The position numbers and the translations under genes are program-made. This document shows, in pieces, positions 26,543 through 36,723 of a DNA stretch of 64,000 nucleotides; positions within the stretch are counted from its first letter, which is position 1, and every line of letters starts with the position of its first letter. The notes beneath the pieces were generated by a model, which ran no database searches, had not been told where the DNA came from, and worked only from the letters and a program-made list of their open reading frames with translations. The stretch spans positions 14,259,501 to 14,323,500 of the forward strand of contig NC_071671.1 of the NCBI RefSeq assembly GCF_028554725.1. Direction: 5' to 3'. The DNA is from Zeugodacus cucurbitae. Its lineage: Eukaryota > Arthropoda > Insecta > Diptera > Tephritidae.

Positions 26543-28897
26543 CAGAGAACTTACAACATAGAGAAGGTGCATTTTGATTTTTGTATGATGCTCGATTGGC
26601 TCGTGTACAGAGCTGAAAACCGACGAGTAGGGAATTCACCAATTGCTGTTATACTCGTTATTATTTTACAGAATTGACTGTCGGGGGAATGAAAATATGT
26701 GACGATTGGCCTTTTGATGTGATATGCCCATGCTTTGATATGATATACATTTTTGACTTCTTATGGCTTTTTATTAATTGTATATAATTAATATGGTTTT
26801 TTAACTCATAAATAGGATTTTAAAGAATTTTTAGATAATATAAAAAAAAAAAATATTTATAAAATATTGCAAATGTGGAGAAGTGAACCCGAAAAATGTA
26901 AAAAGTTGTACTGAGTTCACATTTGATAACATCACTTCATGTCATAATTGACACTTGTATCATATGGTAATTGGTCAAAACAAAAGAAAGAACACTTGTA
27001 GCATATGGTATTATCCCGCGCAATTCATAAAATTCTTGTAATTTTGGCGCAATTATCACCTCATATCATAATTGAGACTTGCCATCATAAGGTACATAAT
27101 TGGAAAAAACAAAAGAACATCATTTCATGTCATATGTGTCTGCATTCATATATGTGTTTGACCACATCAATAAAACTATCTCTTGTATCATATGCGCAAA
27201 ATAGTTCTTACATTCTTACATACAGAAGTATATTTGTATGTAAGCATAACCAGGGAATCCCTTCATATGCACAATAACAAACGCACAAATATGCGCGAAT
27301 GACTAACAAACTTACAAGTGTACGTACATATGTATGTATGTAGAATATTACGAATTGCAAAGAGTCATAGGAACAACAACACCATTCCTTCATATGCGCA
27401 ACAGCAAACGCACCAATTAGAATATGTGAATGTGAATGACCGTCAAAAAACAAACCAACGCATATACAAACTTACATACATGAGTAACTCACTACAAAAA
27501 ACTATGAACATCAAGAAGCAGAAACAATATGTCAACTCTTTTCCCCGCTGCACACGTCGGTGTCGACAAACTGCTTCCTCGCGACGATGGCAAAAATTAG
27601 AAATCATATTTCGTTGCTGGTGCTGAAGTCTAGTGAAATGTGACAACAGTGCAAGCAGCTTGACAAAATTCACAAAAGAATCAATTTTCATATTTGCCAT
27701 CAATTGTGGCAGAAATATAAATATATGCGAAAAATAAGAATTCGGCCAGGATTTGAACCCGAGCACCGTCTAAAAAGCGGGTGCGCGCGTACCACCAGCA
27801 CCATCATATCTATTGGTAGTCAGTCAGCTTAATTGATATTTCATAATCCATAGGACAAGATGCTAGTTCTAATAGAAATATGAATATGATTCTCGGCCAC
27901 TGCCAGTTTTCTCTTTTGAAGGAAATATCAGAAATTGTTTGAATTTGAATTTCAGACAAACCGCTTTTGGGCAAGACATGCGCGGAGATGTGCGCGACGC
28001 TTGCGCTTATGAGTGAAGTCCACTTGCTTTGTTGTTGATACGCATGCGTTTATGAATGAAAATGCTGTTGTAATTTTTTGTTGTAGGCGAGTTGTTTTTT
28101 TTTTGAAGATGTGTCGAAGTGACAAATGTGAGGAATGTAGATTTGTATGTTCACATTTATACGTACATATGTATATACATACATATGTATTTCTGCACGC
28201 GTATGGTAGCAAAAATATTTGAAATCTGCCGACGGCAAATCAATGATTGTTCGAGTTCATAATGATATTATAGATTATTATATAGTTTATTTAAATAATT
28301 AACGAATAAGACAAACTTTTAAATCGGATATAAATAAGAATTTACTTAAAATAAATAAAAAAATATTTAATAAAAATTAAATGAAAAATAGATAGAGAAT
28401 CAAATGAAATAAAAATATTATTGAATAATGTATAAAATTAATAAAATATGACTTTCAGAATTGTTTACCATCAATTGATAAATTCTCGCATATTTTATTC
28501 ACACATATTTTCCTATTTTGCCTAGCCATCGAATTCCCTAGTTGAGAAAGGGCATCAGGTTCGACGCCCATCATAAACATTATTTTTATTAATTTTATTA
28601 ATAATTTGGTAGAAATACGATTTTAATTAGTAATTATATCAATTTATAAATTAGTTTAAAATAACATAAAATAAAAAATAATAAAAAATTTAAATGGATT
28701 TGAAAAATATCACATGATTATTTCATGTGCCAGCAATTTCTCGTTTTACAGATTCCCTGCTGCTAAAACTGAAATCGCTGTTAACTTTTCAAAAGGTGAA
28801 TTCCCCGGTTGTGTGGTAAATTCCCCCGTTGAAAGTTTTCAGACTTGAATTTATTTCGCTGTCGAACCTGCACCTTCTCTATGTTGTAAGTTCTCTG
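26543..28897 (+). mobile_element. Transposon T, copy T1
   Basis: A 2355-bp non-autonomous DNA transposon. Its ends are perfect inverted repeats of 29 bp that begin CAGAGAACTTACAAC. There is no open frame above about 107 codons and no transposase motif. The left half holds diverged internal tandem modules: units starting ATCAC(T/C)TCAT at 26931 and 27055 (period 124), and units starting CCTTCATATGC at 27260 and 27387 (period 127), rich in CATATG. The right third is very AT-rich (28260-28760). Two tRNA-like stretches with box-B-type cores lie at 27739-27811 and 28521-28570. The first bases recall the remembered termini of the 1360/Hoppel (P superfamily) elements of Drosophila, but those make 7-bp duplications and here they are 6 bp, so the family is open. 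T1 differs from T2 at 28612 (G instead of A). Confidence 0.85.
27739..27811 (-). other. tRNA-like segment inside T1
   Basis: On the minus strand the sequence GGTGCTCGGGTTCAAATCC has a T-arm-like stem (TCGGG/CCTGG with two wobble pairs) around the loop TTCAAAT, the usual box B core. Upstream is GGTGCTGGTGGTACGCGCGC, which is box-A-like. No acceptor stem pairs and the anticodon arm is poor, so this is a remnant or a pol III-like promoter, not a working tRNA. It is repeated in every copy of T. Confidence 0.35.
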
Positions 28898-31155
28898 ACA
28901 TCGTAAACTTGAAATTGCAGCTATCACTACAACTACTGCATAAACTATACGGAAAGTAATGCGTTTGTGCTGCAGCAACAAAAACGATATGTTGCTTGCA
29001 ACATTACAAACAAACACTGACTATTGCATTTTGGCATCTTTTATGCCTTTGCTGTAAGCTTAAAACTTGGTGTTGCAGCAACCATGTTGGCATATTTGTG
29101 GCTTTCGCCTATTGGAACCTGTTTGCAAATGATTATTTGCAATGCAATGCGCTTATGTGCGCTTTATATGCTAATATACATAAAACGATGTGCAAAAATT
29201 GGAAATGTAAATGAGAAAATTTATGTTGCATACTCCAACTCACACATAACTAAGCAGTGTGGTCATTAGCCTACGTAGAAATTGTTAAGGAATAAAGATT
29301 AGACCAAGTATGGACAGATATTTGAAATTCTAGTTATCTTCGAACGTAACTAGTTTGGACCAGAAGTTTCTAGTTTTGTTCACATAGCGGCCTGTTTAAA
29401 GACTTAACTATTGACCTAGGAACATATTTTTGAACAATCTAAAGAAAAGCATTGCTCTTCTTTATGAATGGGTTTCAGCTCAAGCCGGTGGGTAATGTGT
29501 ATCTTTAGAGTATTATAGGAGAAGAATACTGTATTAGAATTCAGAGTTTGGAGAAGAGTGTTTGAGGGACTTGAGGGCAGACTACACCACCAGATCTCTC
29601 AGTTATAATCACCGATTGGTCTTAACTTTATACTTTCTTCAATTCGTTTAAAATATTGTATATAACTTCTCCACAGCAACCGGTGTCAGCTTGCTAAACA
29701 CATAATCCGAGTTCACAAGAAAACCGACTGTAATAGCTGAACTAAGGTACTGTAGCTAAGTCGTGGCGATTAAAATATCAATGATATAATAAAAAGGGCA
29801 GGTCCGGGTCGAAGTCAGAACGTGGTCGAAAGCTAAGATATACGAAGCGCGGCTGCTGACGCCGGGAGCATTCTGCATATAACAATTTATTTGCGCAGGT
29901 ATACATATGAATTATAAGATACCGATCAGCTGCATATGCAAGGCAGTAAATCAAAATGTAAACATATGCGCAAGGGTGATCAAGCTGAAAGCAAAAGGTT
30001 AATCGTGGCAATGCTGAATTTTAAATTAATATTACAACAGCTGGATTAAAAGCAGAAGGAGCTTGAAAAGTATGTTGTAATCATCTTTGACGATTCTCTG
30101 TCTAGCCATCATCGCGATAACACCGACAGCTTCTATCTGTCACCGTCAATCTTCCTACAACTTTTCGAAATTCCATTAAACATCTGTATGTCGACTACAC
30201 CGCAAAGCCTGTAACAGCGTTGTCGTCCGACAATCCATGTTCGGGTGTGGGGAGAACAACCTCTGGCGATATTTGTAATTGCCGAGTACAACAAGCGCTA
30301 ATTTGGCTGTTCGGGCGACAAAGTGAAGATGAAGCAGAGAAAAAAGAATAGTTAAATAGTTAAAAGTGGATTTCTGGAGTGAAGTGCATATTATTTTTGT
30401 CTTTTTTGTTTGCTTGCAGTTGTAAATGAAGTAATTTCATGCGCGCTTGTATTTGATTGCCCTCTTTAATTTAATTCATCTTTGTTCGTGTTGGACATTT
30501 CGATTGCATTTTAATTGCAGAGCAGCCCTTGGGTGGCAACTACTGTTGAGTAAAGTTGGTCGCTAATTTTCAACCTTACGTAATTCTGGGTCGATCTTGT
30601 TTTTGTTTCACTTCAGTATTGGGCTGTTTTTATTGAAATCGCCTTATTTGAAGAAACTGAAAAAACTCGAGTTGGCTTCTCCGATCTCTTTTTTTAAATA
30701 TAGAGACAAGTTAAAAAGAGCTCGTTAGCGAAGTGCACAATTCATGTATTGTAAGATTTGATTAAACTTATTTATATGTATACTTAAAGAACCTCAAAAC
30801 TTTAACTCGCTCCATTGATTTATATGTATGCATGTATGTATGTAATTGGCGTAGATTCCATTGGCTCTATTGATGTATCCTAGCTAAAAGAGCAGATGAC
30901 GATATTGTAAAGAATTTAACGGTAAAATATTGTTTGGAACTGGGAATAACAATAATTGTTTTTAAATGACCTTCTTCGAAGTACTAATTAAGTGTCATTC
31001 GGATTTGGAATAAAGATGTAATATTTTTTGATTTTAAATCTCTAGCTGAAACTTCAAATTTCATAATCTGGGGATATAATGGGATTTGGTTTGGAAAAAG
31101 TTGGTAAATAATATTTACAAATAAGCAGTTTCAAAATATTTGTAAAATAAATTCA
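28898..31155. other. Module X, first part: non-coding
   Basis: No gene is recognised. It carries the reverse-complement counterparts of blocks A and B/C at about 30203-30307 and 29761-30007. Around 30816-30850 a TATG repeat is followed by AATTGGCGTAG, as at the 3' ends of the RTE-like LINE copies, so a tiny LINE tail is possible there. Confidence 0.6.
29761..30307 (-). other. Paralogous non-coding blocks A, B and C in module X
   Basis: The reverse-complement counterpart of 8525-8640 and 9430-9690. The order of blocks is the same but the total span is about 0.55 kb here against about 1.17 kb there. Shared strings include CAGCTGATCGGTATCTTATA and TCGACCCGGACCT (minus strand here). Confidence 0.55.
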
Positions 31156-32172
31156 AAACAAGTAAGGAAGGGCTAAGTTCGGGTGTAACCGAACATTTGA
31201 TACTCTCGCAATTTGTTTATTTAACTTTATTTATATTATGTAATACACAATTTGACCCACATATTCGTCCTCGTGTTCGATATATGGGGCCTTAAAAAAC
31301 CTATGGTCCGATTTCGGCGATTTTTAGAATGGGGCTGCCACACTATAAACATAATATTTGTGCAAAGTTCTGCACCGATATCTTCACTAGTGCTTACTTT
31401 ATATATTGTAATGTAAACGATTCAGATCCACTTCGAAGTTCTGGTATATAGAAAGTAAGCGTGGTTGTGAACCGATTTGGCTTATTTTATTTTATTTTAC
31501 ATATCATTGAGATGTAAGGAAACTATTACAAACCAAGTTTCATTGAAATCGGTTGAGTAGTTCCTGAGATATGGTTTTTGACCCATAAGTGGGCGACGCC
31601 ACGCCCATTTTCCATTTTGTAAAAAAATCTTAGTGCAGCTTCCATCTGCCATTTCTTATGTAAAATTTAGTGTTTCTGCCGTTTTTCGTTAGGGAGTTAA
31701 CCCATTTTTAGTAATTTTCAACCTAACCTTTGTATGGGAGGTGAGCGTGGTTATTATCCGATTTCTTTAATTTTTGGACTGTATTAGGAAGTGGCTAAAA
31801 AAAACGACTGCAGAAAGTTTGGTTTGTATAGCTCTATTGGTTTCCGAGATATGTACAAAAATTTTCATAACTTTATTTATGGCTTAGTTATGACACTTTA
31901 TAGGTTTTCGGTTTCCGACATTTTGTGGGCGTGGCAGTGGACCGATTTTGCTTAATCTTAATTTTAAGATTAATATCTTAATTTTTACTCAAGTTATCGC
32001 TCGCACGGCCGACGTACAGACGGACAGACATCCGGATTTCAAATCCACTCGTCATCCTGATCATTTATGTATATATAACCCCATATCTAACTCTTATATT
32101 TCTTGGTGACACAAACAACCGTTATGTGAACAAAACTATTATACTCTGTGCAACAGGTTGCGAGAGTATAAA
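31156..32172 (+). repeat. Dispersed repeat with TATACTCTCGCAA ends, shorter copy
   Basis: Same family as 6014-7410, with the same left end (AACAAGTAAGGAAGGGC) and right end (CAACAGGTTGCGAGAGTATAA), but about 380 bp shorter through internal deletions. Long stretches such as CCATAAGTGGGCGACGCCAC are shared without change. No coding capacity. Confidence 0.75.
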
Positions 32173-32302
32173 TATAAACCAGACACGCATACATTAGTAT
32201 ACACGTGCTATGTAAGTTCATGTGTTCGATAACAGGTTGCGAGAGTATAAATATAAACCAGACACGCATACGTTAGTGCTATGTAAGTTCATGTGTTCGT
32301 GT
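32152..32302 (+). repeat. Tandem duplication of the repeat's right end and flank
   Basis: AACAGGTTGCGAGAGTATAA followed by AACCAGACACGCATAC and CTATGTAAGTTCATGTGTTCG occurs twice, starting at about 32152 and 32230. The second unit lacks about 10 bases. The duplicated unit joins the element end to its flanking sequence, so it arose after insertion. Confidence 0.75.
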
Positions 32303-35300
32303 AAAATGTATAGTGAAAATTACATTGGTGTTCTGTTGCATGCAGTCGCCGTTGTTATGTGAAGTATTTTACTCATTTTCCTTTTTTCGAAATTTGTTGT
32401 TCATGAAATAACATTTTTTCACCCGCTTCTGGTGGCGCTGTGTTCAAGTGGTGGTTGTGCCACTATGGTTTCGTAAAATATTGTATGTGTCAAAGTTTTT
32501 AATACTATTTTCGCAAATAGAATTTGACACAAACTTTCACCAGTGTACACATCCACATTTGTACACTGCTTTGTATAGTATATTTTTATATATTTTTTTA
32601 ATTCGTTTCTACTTCCGTGCCTCTGAAACTTTATATTTAATAATTTTTGTGTTTTATTCGTGTGTATAACTTCAACCAATTTAATAACACATTTGATAAG
32701 AAAGGAAAATAAATAATAAATATTTGGATTAATATAAGCGATTCTTGTCAGCCACATATTGAAAGAGGAGGATAAATTTCAAATTTGAAAAAAAAAATAC
32801 AATAAATGTTCTTCTCTTTTGGCTTAAATACTTTTTAGTTTAGAAGACTTTATCGGTAATAGAACTGATATTTACGCTATTTAAAATTGTAATACTTTTT
32901 ATTCTATAATCTGTAAAAGTACTGCATTAAGAATGACAATGGTAATGGTAATTGGCATGTTGTTAGTAATTATAATTGTCAATTCCTTCGATAGTCAGGT
33001 CTATATAATGATGCGGATCAAACAAACTGTATAGACGATAAAATTTCAGTAGAAAATAAGGTATTTTTAAGACAGATCGTTTTCAAAATCACCATTGGAC
33101 CTATGCAATTAAAATAGCATTTGCTAAGCAAATTTTTCATACAAAAACCCTGCGAATCGTTAAGTAAAATTACTATGTGTAAATATCTCTTTATTTCTCT
33201 CTCTACCCATTCGCAATATTGTCACTTGAATCATCAACACCTTACAGTTGAATCGCCAATAAATCAAACAGTGCAAAGAGCAGCATTTTACCTTATTATG
33301 TAACCATGAAATCAAACACGCTAACCACATTTAGCACAGTCGCAGGCAACCTGCCGCAATTATTAACGATACACACAGATACAAACCTGTGAAGTTGCTA
33401 ATGAACACAACACATTCACACCAGCCCATAGTATATAGGGAGCTGCAGGTCAACCCGAAGATGCTGTGGTTGACAGTGTTGATTGTGCAAGTGCAACAGA
33501 CAGACAAGCAAGACAACCACTTTAGTGTCACAGTACATTCACTTCGCAATTGTGACGTCATCACCGGCCATGGAGGGAGCGCATCTTCACTTGAAGTTTG
33601 TTGGGTGAGTGCTTGCCGTATAACAAAGCAAGCAATTCTGTTTTTGTGTTGCGAAAATACGGAAAAATCTGTTAACACTTTTCGTGTTATATCATGTAAC
33701 GCCGGGGCCTCAGAGTTGTGCCATCTACCAGGGATTGCCGTCGGCAACAACAGCTTCTGTGTTGTGATTGCATTGACGCCTTTGGCAGTTGGCGTTGGTG
33801 TTGTTGATATACAAAAAAAGAGTAACCCGCTGTATATTGTTGTCTCAAGTATTTACGACAAAAAAAAGACTTTTAGCAGCAAGCGAATCTTTGTTGACGT
33901 CTTCACTCATCCCGTTGGTTGTCACACAGCCTTCAAAAATTACGCCATCAACGACTACTGTTTCGCTGCTCGATTGCTGTAGTGGTTTCTAAAACTCCCT
34001 CACACTTCACACTGGCCGTCAGCTGGTTATGGCACTGCATTTTCGGCGTTACTTTGCCCTTGTTTTTGTTATTGCCTTTGGCTTTTCGAGTTTTCTTCGC
34101 GCAGATTCCACAGTTTGCGTAAGTCATCGCTGAAGGCGTTCGACAATGGCAACAGCACAAGGTATGGTTGTATGGCGCTATTGATGCGCTGCTTCTCTTT
34201 GGTTGGTGCAAATATCTGGCAGTGTAGCGCAAGTTACATACTCATTTAGAAGGTTTTGTTGTTGTCGATGGTGTTGACAATCGCTTCATTGGGTTATCGA
34301 ACTTATGTAAGTTCTAGGGGAGCTGTTTTCGACAATATTTTATTTTTTTTAATAAACTTAGAGGTCATTATTATGCTGTATGCTATGTCCAGCTTTTGTC
34401 AGACTGAAGCTGAAACACCTCGGAAGGCCCTTTTTCGGCGATTCCAGCGAATTGGTTAGAATCGATATTAGCCGTCTTAAGAAATTTGTAACGGATTCCA
34501 AGCATTTTGCTGAATCTTAAAAGTATTTGATCCACAGGGAGTTTTATTGGTACCACAATGGACAGCGCCAGGCTGTCTAAGTGAGATCTTCTGTTTTTGC
34601 AGAGATCTGCCTACAAACCTAACCTAAACTGGAGGTCATTATGAAAGTATTAACGTGTAGTTGGATCCACGATTCCACGGTCCGGAACCATGATTCTCAG
34701 ACCAATTTTTGAGAGAGTATGATTTCAAAAGCCACAGTCACCGAAATTAACCGAAAGGCGGGACATACAGAAAGTGAATCCGACAGGGACCGTGTATGTA
34801 TTACTTAAATTAATTTCGTTGGACTAATGCACTGAGGCCCTAACACAAATTCTCAACCTATATTAAATTGTTGGCTTTTTACTCAGCTCAGCCTTCTAAC
34901 ACTTCCAACTGCCTCTTGTGTACTTGTAACCGCACTCTGTATATACATACCACATTATTTCATATGTCAGAGATTAGACTCAACCACACACACACTGCAA
35001 GAATAAATCAAATACCAAGCTCACGTTTTAATTAAGTCATACAGACTATAAGCTTCACCGTTACCAACCATTGCAAGTACTCGGCTTTAGTTCTGTACTT
35101 GTAAGCAAGTTATCTCCATCTTCCTTTCTTCCTATCGTTCCTTTTAATTTTCTTCCTCTCCCATGTAGACCAAGCAACAGGCTTAGATGTTTCTAATTAA
35201 TAATGCGAGCTGTCATGCGTGAGTGCGATATGTCCCATGTGCGTCAGGGCGCTGCAATATACACTCAGAAGTTACGTGCGCTATTGTGGTGCATGCCACA

Positions 35301-36081
35301 TTAGAAATGCAAACAAACAATGTCTAGCGCATGGAAGAGACAATGGCACACATTAGAAGGCGGTCCCTATAGTTCCGTAAGCATGTGACATATAAATAAT
35401 CCTCACCTAAGCCTCGTCGACTTTAAACTTTGGGAACTATTAACTTTATGATTGACATAAAACATAACCCACAATCGGGAATAAGTCCGACAAAAAACCT
35501 TTAAAGTACTTGAAATACAATATGTTTGTAAAATCAGATAAGCCTGCCCAAATGTTATACTCATAGACCGAGACTCACAACTACTTTTAAAGTTGCTGGT
35601 GACTAAATATCTCTACATGAGCCCTCCATGGGATTTAAAAAAGACATTGCCTTAAGATATACTTTTTGACTTCAGTCCACTTGAAATATCCTTATTCAAC
35701 AACAACAGAGTTCAGGAAAACCATACCATGTTCGGTAATAAATGCTTCGGAGTTAACATAACACGAATCATGTTTATTTCTTGGCTTCAACTATAGTTTC
35801 TTGCTAAGAATACTAAGAAAGACATAATGGACTAGATAGCATAATATGCTTTGTGAAATTCAAATATTTATCTTACTGCCTTCGTAAAGTTAAATATGAC
35901 TACCTCTACTTCAAGAGCGGCAGCATTCCACAACACTGGTGATTTTATTTAAAGTTTACGGTATTTCCAAGCATGCGATCGTTGGTTTTAACTGATATGT
36001 TTGTCTAACCAACTGATATATTATATTTGATGACATTCTCTTCAGCTTTTAATGCTGAAAATGTATATAAAATATAGAAAA
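32303..36081. other. Module X, middle part: no supported gene
   Basis: Includes a less AT-rich stretch (33300-34260) in which both strands carry overlapping open frames up to 197 codons; the 197-codon frame starts at GTG, not ATG, and no domain is recognisable, so I do not call a gene. At about 34530-34625 there is TACCACAATGGACAGCG and a CCTAACCTAA tail, which I recognise as a common fly dispersed-repeat 3' end of uncertain family. Confidence 0.55.
34530..34630 (+). repeat. Dispersed-repeat tail ending CCTAACCTAA
   Basis: The phrases GGTACCACAATGGAC and GCAGAGATCTGCC, closed by CCTAACCTAA, resemble the 3' end of a common tephritid interspersed repeat, remembered but not named. Only about 100 bp can be recognised. 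Confidence 0.4.
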
Positions 36082-36117
36082 CTAGCAGACCCGGCCACAC
36101 GTTTTTGTGGCTAAGGT

Positions 36118-36717
36118 ATACATTAAATTAGTAAATCTTTCAATGTAGAGAAAAAATTCTTACGCATGAAGACGAAAACGTTATAGCCGATATATTTTAA
36201 AATGATTGATAGACTTTATTGTAGATCTGTGTTAAGCGTAAATCATCATAATTTGTAAAACTTTGATTTTTTAATCGTATATTGGAGAAAGTAACAAATG
36301 ACCAAATTTCATAGTTGGCTTTATCTTGGCTTTGGTGACGATATTGATTACAACTCACACTACTTTTAATTGAAAGTGAGTGGGGATAGTCCAGCAATTG
36401 AAAATAGTCTGTGGGATAATTGAATACGTAATCCTGGTTTGTAGCTGTGTCAACTCTCCTTTAACGAAATTCTAAATTGTCGCATTAAGATCAAAGAGAT
36501 CCTTGTTTTTTTACCACCAATATAGATCATTCAATCAGCCATTTATGTTTATTATATTATGGTTTCATGTCAGGAAAAACACGATGAATAAGCTCCTCTT
36601 TCGAGGCCATAAAGTGACAGAAACCCGTTAAAAATGTTAATCGAGGTGTCAACTGCGTCGCTGCCATTTTCAACTATTTCTATAATCGCAGTATGATATG
36701 GTTGGAAAAACACTCGT
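36118..36717 (-). pseudogene. Helitron PIF1-like helicase, C-terminal remnant
   Basis: On the minus strand, frames with several stops and shifts read LTPRLTFLTGFCHFMASKEE, LIHRVFPDMKP, then DYVFNYPTDYFQLLDYP, which match the C-terminal half of Helitron PIF1-like helicases. It continues the N-terminal piece at 39085-39404 on the far side of T2. Multiple stop codons show it is dead. In the inverted copy the same sequence runs on the plus strand from 46875. Confidence 0.7.
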
Positions 36718-36723
36718 ATGTTA
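36718..36723. repeat. Target-site duplication ATGTTA, left of T2
   Basis: Matches 39079-39084 exactly. With the Helitron frame continuing on both sides, it shows that T2 is an ordinary insertion and that X and Y were neighbours before it. Confidence 0.85.

Noticed and set aside
27443..27766. Open frames of 80-107 codons within transposon T
   Set aside because: They recur only because T recurs. None resembles a transposase or other known domain, and they overlap on both strands.
26543..28897. T as a Polinton/Maverick relative, because those also make 6-bp target duplications
   Set aside because: Polintons have much longer terminal repeats and termini starting AG, and encode many proteins; T has 29-bp ends starting CAG and no coding.
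33389..33982. A 197-codon open frame in X (and 49590-50183 inverted)
   Set aside because: It starts at GTG, the opposite strand is also open for 139 codons over the same place, and the translation has no domain or steady coding character. The stretch is simply less AT-rich.
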